A stretch of DNA of 64,000 nucleotides from Salinimonas marina. GTDB taxonomy: Bacteria > Pseudomonadota > Gammaproteobacteria > Enterobacterales > Alteromonadaceae. The notes under the pieces are model-generated. The model worked only from the letters and a program-made list of their open reading frames with translations. It had not been told where the DNA came from and ran no database searches. The position numbers and the translations under genes were made by a program. The stretch spans positions 3,408,501-3,472,500 of the forward strand of contig NZ_CP064795.1 in the NCBI RefSeq assembly GCF_015644725.1. The letters run 5' to 3'. Shown here piece after piece: positions 48,043 to 56,548 of this stretch. Every line of letters starts with the position of its first letter. The first letter of the stretch is position 1.

Positions 48043-48618
48043 ATGACGCTCAATCAACTTCCGACCCTGGCTACCCGCTTGATGCAGGCGAAATATACGG
48101 CGCCGCAAGTGTCGCATTTGGGGTATCGCACCATCCCGCCTCAGGCTATTGATACCGACTCGTTGGAAGCTGGCAGTCATACCGCGGCCGCGTTTGCCAG
48201 TGCCTTTAGAAAGCGTCAGGGTAAAACGCCTCAAAGACATTCAAAAGCAATAACCAAAATCGATTATCAGCAGGGCGATATGCATCACTATGCTGCCCAC
48301 ACTTCCGGACCATTAGGAAGCTGGGCCATGGCCGCTGAAGAAACCGAGCGCCAGTATGCGTCGGCTTTATCTGAGGGACACGCCTCTGCCCCGGTAGAAG
48401 ATACGATTCAATTGCTACGCGAAGAAGCGCTGATAATACAGTTGATGATTTTGCGAGAGCATCGCAGCCGGGGTCAGTCGCCCTCACCGGCATTATTCAA
48501 TCAGTTAGACAAAGTTCAGAAAGTGTTGCAACAAGAGGTTGAACAGCAGGCTCATAAGCTTCAGGAGATTCAGCCTGCTACGCAGCGTTCAGGCAATCTG
48601 TTGGATGCCCATGGTTAA
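48043..48618 (+). CDS. hypothetical helical protein
   Basis: 191 residues, soluble, rich in Gln, Ala and His. The second half is strongly helical and probably coiled-coil (PVEDTIQLLREEALIIQLMILREHRS and LFNQLDKVQKVLQQEVEQQAHKLQ). No signal peptide and no recognised family. Its stop overlaps the end of the convergent sensor gene by 4 bp. Confidence 0.6.
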   Translation: MTLNQLPTLATRLMQAKYTAPQVSHLGYRTIPPQAIDTDSLEAGSHTAAAFASAFRKRQGKTPQRHSKAITKIDYQQGDMHHYAAHTSGPLGSWAMAAEETERQYASALSEGHASAPVEDTIQLLREEALIIQLMILREHRSRGQSPSPALFNQLDKVQKVLQQEVEQQAHKLQEIQPATQRSGNLLDAHG

Positions 48619-51600
48619 GCCTCTGCCGTTACTGAAACCTGCTGGCAACGCTCCTGATACTGGCGCGGGGATTCGTTTACCTGGGCTTTAAAGCAACTAC
48701 TAAAATACGACGCGGTGCCAAACCCGACCTCATAGGCCACCTGCGTAACCTGAGCACCTTCGCGTAATAAGGCTTTCGCCCGGTGCAACCGATAGAGCTT
48801 CAGCGTATCCGTAAAATTAAACCCAAACAAGGCATTGAGCTTACGCAACATCTGTCTTTCGCTGGTGGCCATTTGCTGCGCGGCGAAGGTTCGGCTAAAG
48901 CTGTCATCCTGATAATGATCTGCCAGCAACTTCAGAAAACGCATATAAAAAGCCTGATCACGGGCATTTGCAAAGGTGGGCAGAGTAAACGGCGTGTTTT
49001 CGTCAGCCGCAGGGGCTTTACCGGACAGCTGTCGTGATTTCTGACGGGCTAGAATGCCTTCCACCTGTCGCTGCAGCCTGACGGTATCCACCGGCTTACT
49101 TACAATGGCATCCATACAATTTAAAACCGGCCCTTCGAACTCTGCTTCATCAGCCGGGGTCGCCAGCAGAATAAAAGGAAGGTCGCGCCACAAAACCTGA
49201 TCTTGCATCTTTTCGCGTAGCTTAAAACCGTTTTCTTCAGGCATTCGTAAATCGCACACGACCAGCGCTACTGTCACCAGCTTCATCACCTCAAGCGCCG
49301 CCTGCACAGAACTTGCTTCAATACAGCAATAATCCGCCCCAAGACGCTCCTTCAGATAACTGCGTAACGCGGCATCATCATCCACAATAAGAATGTTAGG
49401 CCGTAACGAGCTTTGGGAAGAGGACTTTCGAGGAGGCGTACTGGTGGCAGCAGCGAGCGGTGACGAACCGTTCTCTTCCAGGGAAACCAATGGCAGATAA
49501 ACATTAAAGCATGTGGCCTTTTTAGATTTTGTTTCAATGTCTATCCATCCCTGGTTTGCCAATACCAGTTCCTTCACCAGGGCCAGACCAATGTCCCCGC
49601 CCGAGGTTGCTCCTGACTCATTTTGCTGGGTAAAGCGCTGAAATATAGTCTCTGCCTGCGTCGGCGTGATAAGCCCGACATTGTCGGTCACGGCGATAAT
49701 CAGTTGCAATCCTTTGCAGCGTGCGCTTATCTGAACCTTGCCTTCCGGCGGTGTACAGTGCAACGCATTGCTGACCAGATGCAGTAATATCGTTTCAAGG
49801 GAGTCACGGAGCAAGTAAATCTCCCCCCGTGTGCGAATATGTGCCTCCAACCTCTGATTGTTTGATTCCGCCAGTGACCGCAGATTCCCGACAATATGCT
49901 GAAAAATAGTATTCAGATTGTAATTCTGGCAAGGCAATTTTTGTATACTTTCAAGACGATCGATTTCAATAATCTGACTTACCAACAAATGCAGCCGATT
50001 TGTATTGTCTTCTATCATTTCCAGCCGTCGCGGTGTTTCCTCATCCTCAGGATTTTCGATAATCTGCCGTACCGGACCGGATATCAGGGTAAGGGGCGTC
50101 TGTAACTGCCTAGAAAGATTTGTAAAAATCTGCTGTTTGCGATCAAGAATGTGGTGAATATAATTTTGGGTGTCTTCTAATAATGAGTGCTTCTCTTCCA
50201 CCTGCCCCTTCAACACCTTGCCCTGCTCAGCATCTCGCCGCTTCAGTCTAAGTGCTGCGTAACCCACCATTATCATTAACATCGCCGCATATATCGCATA
50301 GGCTAAGGGACTTAGCCACCAGGGAGGCAATACCACAATACGTAATCGGGTAACTGGCTGCGGATGATATGGGTTGGTGACCCTGGCCTCGAGAGTGTAG
50401 TTGCCATGAGGCAAAGAAGAAAAAACTAACTTAGAACTTGAATATTCACTGACTATCCAAAAATCATTCATTCCTTTTAGCCGATACTCAAAATTTAGGT
50501 ACATATGTTCGTTTAGATTTGCAATCGACAGGTGCAAGTCGATAAACGCTTCGTCTGCGGTTAGTGTTATCTCTTCAAAGTTGCTGTATTTGACTAAACG
50601 ATGCTTTATGTTCAGATAGTTATTTATAGATTTATTAAAAGTTTTAACATCAACTATAGCCACCTCATTTAGTTCATATCTGGCTTCATTAATATACTGC
50701 AATAGTAATTTATCATTGATGACGTAAGTAAAAATATCTCCCGCGATTACACTTATTTCACTTCCAGAAGTGACCGAATTGTATTCAAAGTCCACATCAG
50801 AAATGCCATAGCTAGTGTGAATCCTTAAGGTTTCAAATGTCGTATCATTAAAAATGTATAAGCCAGAGTTTGTTGTAATGAGGTATATATTTTCATCTAT
50901 TTCTGCCAAACCTCTAATGTATTTGAAGGGGAATCGCTCAGAATAAGAAAAGGGTTTTCCCTCGATAATTTTAAGCAAACCCTGGCCCGGTGTACAAATC
51001 CAGATTGCCAGGCTTTGGCTTTCATACAAACAAGATGCGTCAGAAAAGAGCAAGTCTGATATCTTTGTGGCTTGATTACCATGCTCGCTAAAGTCAATTT
51101 TATAAATACCATCTGATGTTATGGCTACAAGCAGCATCCCTGCTTTAGAAAAGCTCAATCTTTTTATGTCTCCACCAGCTACCGACGACATAGCCCCATT
51201 TTTATACAAAATCACCTTTTTCTCAGTGTGACTTGCTACCAGAATGGCCGATTGTCCTTCGCCATCTCGTACTACTGACTCAACATAATCGAAGCTATTA
51301 TCAAACTCAGTAAGATGTCCTTGCAAATAGACCTCTTCACCTTGCGGACGGACTCTAAAGATTTGACCATCACCACTAATTACATCTATAAAGTCATCAG
51401 TAGCATTTAGTAAGTAAATAAATGCTTCCGTATTGAGATTTATAACTTTATTTTTTGTACTGCTCTTCTTACTGATGGTTAGTGTACCCAACCCGCCCGA
51501 TATTATGTCACCTTTAGTGCCAATCTCTATATCGGAGTAATTTTTACCGCTAAGTGTGAGGTCGTGCCCTAATAAAGACGTTGCTTTGGATTTTTCAGAA

Positions 51601-52580
51601 AGGTAAAAAAGGCCTTTTTGGGTATCGGCCCCATATAATCCTCCAGCGTTATCAAAATCGAAGTCTAATACAATCTCGACTAATGAAGACGCCAACAGAG
51701 GATGAAGGTGGGGTGGTGCTGTGAGTTTATGTTTTTTTTCATCGACAACAAACAACCTTTCAGCCGCAGCCCAGAGTGTACCAACTGGATCTCGCTTTAG
51801 TTTTTGAATAGGCTGCCTTGGAGTGGTCGAAGGCGTGCGGTTTCGGGTCAATACTAAGTTAACTTTTCCGGTGCTTCTTGATAAGGAGTAAACAGCCTCA
51901 AGGCCGGCAACAATTAGAGCATCGTCTTCTATCAAAAATGCTGACACTCTCTCTAGTTCTGAAAAATTCTTTTTAGTATCAAACGTATTTATTGCTTTAG
52001 AGCTTATAGATAGATTGCGCAGACCTAGATAATGATCCAGCCACCATACCTCGTCCCCCGAAATATCGACATCAACAACTTCATGATCAATACCGGCAGC
52101 AATATCATCGAGAGAAAACTTTACATCAAGTGTTTCTTTATCAAGAACATAGAGGTTTCGAACAGTGTTGATAACAATATTTTCGTCTGTTGTTCGAACA
52201 CTTTGGACATGAGCAATATCCTTTATATCTGGACTTACCCGAGAAATCTTTCTGGATTGTCGATCAAGTTCATAGATGCCATCCCCATTAACGCTAACCC
52301 AATATTTTCCTGAAGAGAACTCTGCTATATCGATAACAAAGTTACTTCTTAATATTGAGTTCTCATCGTCGAACACAATTGTTTTATTACCTATCAGGCC
52401 GAAGAGTCCATTCTCGCTTCCCAGCCATACTCCATCGCTACCAGCTTGAATAGACCAGATTACTCCAGTCGACTTTCCATCAAAGACTTTTGAGAAAGAC
52501 ATGGGGACAAGGTTGGAGGCCTGACCTCCTGGAATGAATCCCGCTAGTATCAAAATAAGGACAAATATCCATTTTTTCAT
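48615..52580 (-). CDS. hybrid sensor with beta-propeller, Y_Y_Y, degenerate kinase, receiver and AraC domains
   Basis: 1321 residues. Signal peptide (about 1-22); periplasmic two-component-type beta-propeller repeats (about 25-650); Y_Y_Y domain (about 655-745); membrane helix (about 750-772); HisKA-like region (about 805-870); HATPase (about 910-1025); receiver (about 1065-1180) with the phospho-Asp at 1110 (VVCDLRMPEENG); C-terminal AraC-type HTH (about 1215-1315). The layout is that of Bacteroidetes HTCS regulators. The kinase is odd: where NLSHELRTPL is expected it reads NLSRQLQTPL, with Arg824 in place of the phosphoacceptor His, and the G1 box reads TDNVGLI rather than DxGxGI. It may therefore not autophosphorylate. 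The 5' half is AT-rich. It is divergent from the GG-leader peptide gene, 93 bp away. Confidence 0.88.
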   Translation of the reverse strand: MKKWIFVLILILAGFIPGGQASNLVPMSFSKVFDGKSTGVIWSIQAGSDGVWLGSENGLFGLIGNKTIVFDDENSILRSNFVIDIAEFSSGKYWVSVNGDGIYELDRQSRKISRVSPDIKDIAHVQSVRTTDENIVINTVRNLYVLDKETLDVKFSLDDIAAGIDHEVVDVDISGDEVWWLDHYLGLRNLSISSKAINTFDTKKNFSELERVSAFLIEDDALIVAGLEAVYSLSRSTGKVNLVLTRNRTPSTTPRQPIQKLKRDPVGTLWAAAERLFVVDEKKHKLTAPPHLHPLLASSLVEIVLDFDFDNAGGLYGADTQKGLFYLSEKSKATSLLGHDLTLSGKNYSDIEIGTKGDIISGGLGTLTISKKSSTKNKVINLNTEAFIYLLNATDDFIDVISGDGQIFRVRPQGEEVYLQGHLTEFDNSFDYVESVVRDGEGQSAILVASHTEKKVILYKNGAMSSVAGGDIKRLSFSKAGMLLVAITSDGIYKIDFSEHGNQATKISDLLFSDASCLYESQSLAIWICTPGQGLLKIIEGKPFSYSERFPFKYIRGLAEIDENIYLITTNSGLYIFNDTTFETLRIHTSYGISDVDFEYNSVTSGSEISVIAGDIFTYVINDKLLLQYINEARYELNEVAIVDVKTFNKSINNYLNIKHRLVKYSNFEEITLTADEAFIDLHLSIANLNEHMYLNFEYRLKGMNDFWIVSEYSSSKLVFSSLPHGNYTLEARVTNPYHPQPVTRLRIVVLPPWWLSPLAYAIYAAMLMIMVGYAALRLKRRDAEQGKVLKGQVEEKHSLLEDTQNYIHHILDRKQQIFTNLSRQLQTPLTLISGPVRQIIENPEDEETPRRLEMIEDNTNRLHLLVSQIIEIDRLESIQKLPCQNYNLNTIFQHIVGNLRSLAESNNQRLEAHIRTRGEIYLLRDSLETILLHLVSNALHCTPPEGKVQISARCKGLQLIIAVTDNVGLITPTQAETIFQRFTQQNESGATSGGDIGLALVKELVLANQGWIDIETKSKKATCFNVYLPLVSLEENGSSPLAAATSTPPRKSSSQSSLRPNILIVDDDAALRSYLKERLGADYCCIEASSVQAALEVMKLVTVALVVCDLRMPEENGFKLREKMQDQVLWRDLPFILLATPADEAEFEGPVLNCMDAIVSKPVDTVRLQRQVEGILARQKSRQLSGKAPAADENTPFTLPTFANARDQAFYMRFLKLLADHYQDDSFSRTFAAQQMATSERQMLRKLNALFGFNFTDTLKLYRLHRAKALLREGAQVTQVAYEVGFGTASYFSSCFKAQVNESPRQYQERCQQVSVTAEA

Positions 52581-52673
52581 TACAGAACTTATCCTTGTCC
52601 CAATTTTATAATTACTTATTTAAAGTATCTTACATAATAGTGCAGGTTATAAAATTATACTTAAGGACAAATC
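52581..52673. promoter_or_regulatory. shared divergent promoter region of the sensor and GG-peptide genes
   Basis: 93 bp, about three-quarters A+T, with TATAAT at 52607-52612 and a CATAAT further right. I cannot pair a -35 with confidence. Both ribosome-binding sites (AAGGA) lie at its edges. Confidence 0.4.
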
Positions 52674-52832
52674 ATGAAGAGTAATGCGATAAAGAACCCC
52701 CTGGCCCTGACTGAATTAAAAGAAAGTGAACTTCAGAATATTAGCGGAGGAGTAATAAATATAAAATATAAATTTTTTCTTATATTACCTTTTAAGCCTA
52801 CTCCCCCCAACCCACCCAAAACTAAGTTTTAG
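52674..52832 (+). CDS. double-glycine-leader peptide (bacteriocin- or pheromone-like precursor, 52 aa)
   Basis: ATG at 52674 with AAGGA at 52663-52667. Residues 1-26 are a textbook GG leader, LTELKESELQNISGG: counting back from the second Gly as -1, Ile is at -4, Leu at -7, Glu at -8, Leu at -12 and Leu at -15. This leader type is cut after GG and exported by C39-peptidase ABC transporters. The 26-residue core is basic and hydrophobic (VINIKYKFFLILPF) with a Pro/Lys-rich end (KPTPPNPPKTKF). It has no Cys, so it is not a lanthipeptide. No peptidase-transporter is in the window, so export must be by a distant system. It is divergent from the 1321-residue sensor and shares its 93-bp promoter region. 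Role (signal, toxin or other) is inference. Confidence 0.7.
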   Translation: MKSNAIKNPLALTELKESELQNISGGVINIKYKFFLILPFKPTPPNPPKTKF

Positions 52833-52884
52833 AAGGGGTTTATTTTATAAATCATTATTTTATATTGTGTTTTTTTCACGAAGC

Positions 52885-53394
52885 TTAAACCATTAGAAAT
52901 TGCATGCCGGCGCGCTGGGCGGCTTGCTGGTCGTAGATAAAGTCGCCGACATACAGACACCGGGCCGGCGGGATATTCCAGCGCCGGGCTACCGATAGCA
53001 ACGCGCTGGGGTTTGGCTTAGGTGGAGCATCCTCACGAGTCACCACAAGATCGATAGGAATGCTGTTGTTACTAATTTTAAGGCGGGTGGCGGCAATGCT
53101 ATTGCGGGTAACTATTGCCATCGGTAACTGACGATCTGCCACTGTCTCCACCAACCATTTTCCGGTTTCCAACCAGGCCGCATTTTGTGCATCCGCTAAT
53201 TCCTGATCAAGAATATATTGATGGGCTTGCTGCTGAAGTTGTTTATCGGCAAGCGAATCAATGTGAACTAATATGTCGCCTTCTGCAGGACAACCTAAAT
53301 GCGATTTAATAACCGAAAAATTTAATTCTGAGGCGACTAAAGTACCGTCTAAATCAAAAATCACACCATCGATATTGCTAAAATCAATATTCAT
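52885..53394 (-). CDS. HAD superfamily hydrolase
   Basis: 169 residues. Motif I IFDLDGTLVAS (nucleophile and acid Asp), motif II Thr in MAIVTRNS, motif III Lys in KPNPSALLSV, motif IV VGDFIYDQQAAQRAG. A small phosphatase of the Gph/YqaB-like subgroup with a short helical cap. Substrate unknown. It converges with the GG-peptide gene, 52 bp away. Confidence 0.85.
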   Translation of the reverse strand: MNIDFSNIDGVIFDLDGTLVASELNFSVIKSHLGCPAEGDILVHIDSLADKQLQQQAHQYILDQELADAQNAAWLETGKWLVETVADRQLPMAIVTRNSIAATRLKISNNSIPIDLVVTREDAPPKPNPSALLSVARRWNIPPARCLYVGDFIYDQQAAQRAGMQFLMV

Positions 53395-53596
53395 TACATC
53401 TCACTGTATGGCAAAACGAACCGGAAAAAACGTGCGCTGCTATAAAGTTACCTTAGCATGAAGTTGTTCAGGAACTGACTCAATTAAGTTTAATAAACCG
53501 ATACGCCAGCAATCTGTTTTTTTCTTTATAGTTTGCAAATGGTTACCGTATTTGGGTCATACCTTTGTTGCACAGTCGTGCATCTCCTTTTAGAAT

Positions 53597-53616
53597 AACT
53601 GTACATACATACAGTT
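53597..53616. promoter_or_regulatory. LexA box upstream of umuDC
   Basis: AACTGTACATACATACAGTT, a near-perfect CTG-N10-CAG SOS box, 17 bp before the umuD start. Predicts LexA/RecA control of the operon. Confidence 0.85.
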
Positions 53617-53632
53617 AATTTACCTGATTACC

Positions 53633-54037
53633 ATGCTAAAGTTTATTCCTATACGGGCGCAGGCCGGCATTGTGGGGTTCGAATCTCCGGCTACAGAATA
53701 CAAGGAGCTGGGGCTGGACCTTGATGCGCTGCTCATCGAACATCCCAGTGCGACCTATATTGGACTGGCTCAGGGTGAATCCATGACTCGGGATGGAATT
53801 TTTGATGGCGATTTGCTGATTGTTTCGCGCGCGGAGCCAGTCACTGATCTGTGCATTTGTGTGGCTAATCTTAATGGTGTGTTTGTGTGTAAACGGGTGG
53901 ATATCCGACATCGACGATTACTTTCGGGCTGTCCTCGAACTCCACCGTATCAGCTAACTGAAGACGATGACTTTCAGATAGAAGGCGTGGTGATCCGCTC
54001 AATTCGTATTCACAAGCCTTTGCGTCAGACGCTATGA
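53633..54037 (+). CDS. umuD: UmuD-like SOS mutagenesis protease subunit
   Basis: 134 residues. The LexA-type catalytic dyad is Ser50 (AQGESMTRDG) and Lys87 (GVFVCKRVD), 37 apart as in E. coli UmuD (Ser60/Lys97). The N-terminus is about 10 residues shorter than E. coli's. Aligning GFESPATEY with GFPSPAADY puts Val14-Gly15 at the self-cleavage site instead of Cys-Gly; an Ala-Gly occurs at 11-12. Cleavage therefore may be shifted or weaker. Its stop overlaps the umuC ATG (ATGA). SOS-regulated by the LexA box at 53597. Confidence 0.9.
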   Translation: MLKFIPIRAQAGIVGFESPATEYKELGLDLDALLIEHPSATYIGLAQGESMTRDGIFDGDLLIVSRAEPVTDLCICVANLNGVFVCKRVDIRHRRLLSGCPRTPPYQLTEDDDFQIEGVVIRSIRIHKPLRQTL

Positions 54038-55302
54038 GTATCGCGCTGATTGATGCCACCAGCATGTATGCCAGTGCCGAAAAAATCTTTGACCCAACGA
54101 TACGTAAGCGGCCGGTGATAGTGCTAAGTAACAATGATGGCGCTATTGTCGCTATGTGTCCGCTGGCCAAACGTCTGGGTGAGTCATTAGGCATTAAAAA
54201 GTTTGCTCCTTACTTTATGCACGCCAAAGCCGCCAAGCAGGCCGGGTTTGTGGTGCGCAGCAGTAATTATGAGCTGTACGCCGATATCAGTCAGCGCATG
54301 ATGGATACCTGCAGTCAGTTTGGCGAAACCCATATTTACAGCATTGATGAGTGTTTTATGCGGTTTCCCGAGCACTACAATATGGCCATGCTGGAAGCGC
54401 TAGGTCACACTATTCGAAAAACAATCTGGCGACAGGTTCGGTTGCCGGTAGGCGTGGGGTTCGGGCCCTCATTAACGTTGGCTAAGGCGGCTAATCATGC
54501 CTCGAAAAAGCTGCCAGGGGCCATGGGGGTAGCGTGTCTTAACAATGAAAATACCCGACACAGAGTTCTGACCCAGATGCAATGTACCGATATCTGGGGC
54601 ATTGGGCGACGACTTGGCAAGCATTTAAACACCATGGGTATAGCGAACGCGTGGCAATTGTCACAACAATGTCCCGCCCTGATGCGCAGCCGGTTTTCGG
54701 TTTTGGTTGAAAATACGGTACGTGAGCTTTCCGGCGAACGTCGATTCAGCTGGGATGAGCAACGGGCAGCAAAAAAAGAGATTTATTCGACCCGTAGTTT
54801 TGGTCAGCGTGTCTCTGACAAACAATTATTACACCGCTCACTTATCGGCCATGCTGAGGTGGCTAGCCGCAAACTCAGACAACAGGGCAGTTTGTCTGGG
54901 GCGATGATGATTTTTGCTGCGTCCTCGCCGCATGACACTCAACCCTTTTATAAAAAGTCGGTAATGCATCGATTTGCGATGCCTACCGCTGACACCCGGC
55001 AAATGCTTAAGGCGGTAGCGGCCTCTGTGGAAACTGTGTTTAAGCCTGGAGTCGAGTATTATAAAAGTGGGGTGGGCCTGATAGATTTAGTGGCTGAAAC
55101 GCATCACCAGGGCGATCTTTTTGCTCAGTCTGATGATGATAGTGCCTTAATGAGCACCCTGGATAAAATAAACCAGCGTTTCGGGCGCAACAGCCTCAAT
55201 TTTGCCAGTAAGGGCTCCCAAACAGGGTTTGCAATGCGCCGTGACTTTTTATCCGCCTGCCCGACCACCCGCTGGCAGGAAATCCCGACCATAAAGTGTT
55301 GA
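54034..55302 (+). CDS. umuC: DNA polymerase V catalytic subunit UmuC
   Basis: 422 residues, full-length Y-family translesion polymerase. Metal-binding Asp in SIALIDATSMYASAEKIF and the SIDECFM motif (Asp-Glu pair) are present; GFGPSLTLAKAANHASKK follows. The C-terminal QGDLFAQ resembles a beta-clamp binding motif. Acts with cleaved UmuD as Pol V at DNA lesions. Four-base overlap with umuD. Confidence 0.94.
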   Translation: MSIALIDATSMYASAEKIFDPTIRKRPVIVLSNNDGAIVAMCPLAKRLGESLGIKKFAPYFMHAKAAKQAGFVVRSSNYELYADISQRMMDTCSQFGETHIYSIDECFMRFPEHYNMAMLEALGHTIRKTIWRQVRLPVGVGFGPSLTLAKAANHASKKLPGAMGVACLNNENTRHRVLTQMQCTDIWGIGRRLGKHLNTMGIANAWQLSQQCPALMRSRFSVLVENTVRELSGERRFSWDEQRAAKKEIYSTRSFGQRVSDKQLLHRSLIGHAEVASRKLRQQGSLSGAMMIFAASSPHDTQPFYKKSVMHRFAMPTADTRQMLKAVAASVETVFKPGVEYYKSGVGLIDLVAETHHQGDLFAQSDDDSALMSTLDKINQRFGRNSLNFASKGSQTGFAMRRDFLSACPTTRWQEIPTIKC

Positions 55303-55377
55303 GTAAATTCTGCTCATAACAGGCTCGATTAGGTTATTCTATAACAGGTCGAACAATAGCAAAGTGGTTGCATTTTA

Positions 55378-55397
55378 TACTGTTTGCATATACAGTA
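55378..55397. promoter_or_regulatory. LexA box upstream of yebG
   Basis: TACTGTTTGCATATACAGTA, a palindromic consensus SOS box (TACTG-N10-CAGTA), 45 bp before the yebG ATG and 75 bp after the umuC stop. Confidence 0.9.
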
Positions 55398-55442
55398 TTT
55401 GTATTGCGTTATAAATTTCAAATTACCCATGTGGAGCAAATT

Positions 55443-55730
55443 ATGGCGATCACCGTTCAGTATGTTGTAACTCATAAAGATGTGGAGAAACTCGTGACCA
55501 CCGATAAAAAAGCCGCTGACCAGTACGATAAAATGCTAGATGCCGCCGACAATCTGGCGGGTTATCTCACTGCGATGGGAATAAAAATGGAAGAAGACAA
55601 AATGGAAGAGCTGTCTATTCTGTTAGCTAAAAACAAAGACGCGGTCACTAAGCTTTTAAAGGGTAGCGCCCTGGATAATGTACTGGATGCTAATTCAGCG
55701 GAAGTGGTTAAGCTTCAGGCTGGTCAGTAG
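55443..55730 (+). CDS. yebG: YebG family SOS-induced protein
   Basis: 95 residues from MAITVQYVVTHKD (the frame is open upstream, but the LexA box and family start fix 55443). The N-terminal MAITVQYVV..DV..F/LVT pattern and the helical middle (ADQYDKMLDAADNLAGYL) match YebG, a small DNA-damage-inducible protein of unknown biochemistry. Linked to umuDC, with its own LexA box. Confidence 0.88.
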   Translation: MAITVQYVVTHKDVEKLVTTDKKAADQYDKMLDAADNLAGYLTAMGIKMEEDKMEELSILLAKNKDAVTKLLKGSALDNVLDANSAEVVKLQAGQ

Positions 55731-55825
55731 CTCTCTGCCTGATGGTACCCGGCGATAAATTACCAATGTGTTTAAGTCTCTAAATTTGATATAAAAGCCG
55801 GAGAAACCCCCTTTATCAAATCAAG

Positions 55826-56548
55826 GTGACTTCTCTGAGTTTTGTAACACAGCCGAATACCACATCCTCGCCTTCGCTGGCGGTGGACCTTCGCAGTATC
55901 ATGTTTCGTTATCAGGGTGCCGCCCAGCCAGTGTTGAAAGTTGATAACTGGCAAATAAACCGGGGCAGCCATGTTTTTGTTGAAGGCGCTTCCGGGTCGG
56001 GAAAAAGCACGCTGCTTAACTTATTGACCGGGACATTGCAGCCTCAGTCCGGCACCATTTCCTTACTGGGGACCTCTTTTTCGTCGCTGTCTATGCGTAA
56101 AAAAGATCAGTTCCGGGCCCGGAATATTGGTGTAGTATTCCAGCAGTTTAACCTTATTCACTATCTCAGTGTCGCGCAAAATATCGAGGCCGCAGCCTAT
56201 TTTGCTGGCCGTCAACAATACTTTTCTTTAAATGCGGTGTCCACGCTTCTTGAAAAACTGCAATTACCTAAAGCTTTGCTACATCAAAAAGCCAGTGCAT
56301 TGAGTGTTGGTCAGCAACAACGGGTGGCCATTGCCCGGGCACTGATAAATCAGCCTCAGCTGATGATTGTTGATGAACCGACTTCGGCCCTGGATGCCAA
56401 TGCCCGGGACAAGTTTATGCAGTTGTTGCTGGCAACAGCTACCGACAGCACGCTTATTTTTGTGAGTCACGACACCAGTTTGGCGGAGTATTTTTCGCAC
56501 CATTACACGATGGAAGCATTAAACTCAGCCCGGAGAGATGTATGTTAA
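55826..56548 (+). CDS. ABC transporter ATPase (MacB/LolD-like)
   Basis: 240 residues from a GTG at 55826; there is no upstream alternative in frame. Walker A EGASGSGKSTLLNLL, Q-loop VFQQFNLIHYL, signature LSVGQQQRVAIARAL, Walker B LMIVDEPTSALD, and switch His in FVSHDTSLAEYF. It groups with the LolD/MacB/FtsE-type ATPases that pair with four-helix MacB-type permeases. It overlaps the permease gene by 7 bp. An imperfect repeat ATTTGAT...ATCAAAT (55784-55822) lies just before the start. Confidence 0.9.
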   Translation: MTSLSFVTQPNTTSSPSLAVDLRSIMFRYQGAAQPVLKVDNWQINRGSHVFVEGASGSGKSTLLNLLTGTLQPQSGTISLLGTSFSSLSMRKKDQFRARNIGVVFQQFNLIHYLSVAQNIEAAAYFAGRQQYFSLNAVSTLLEKLQLPKALLHQKASALSVGQQQRVAIARALINQPQLMIVDEPTSALDANARDKFMQLLLATATDSTLIFVSHDTSLAEYFSHHYTMEALNSARRDVC

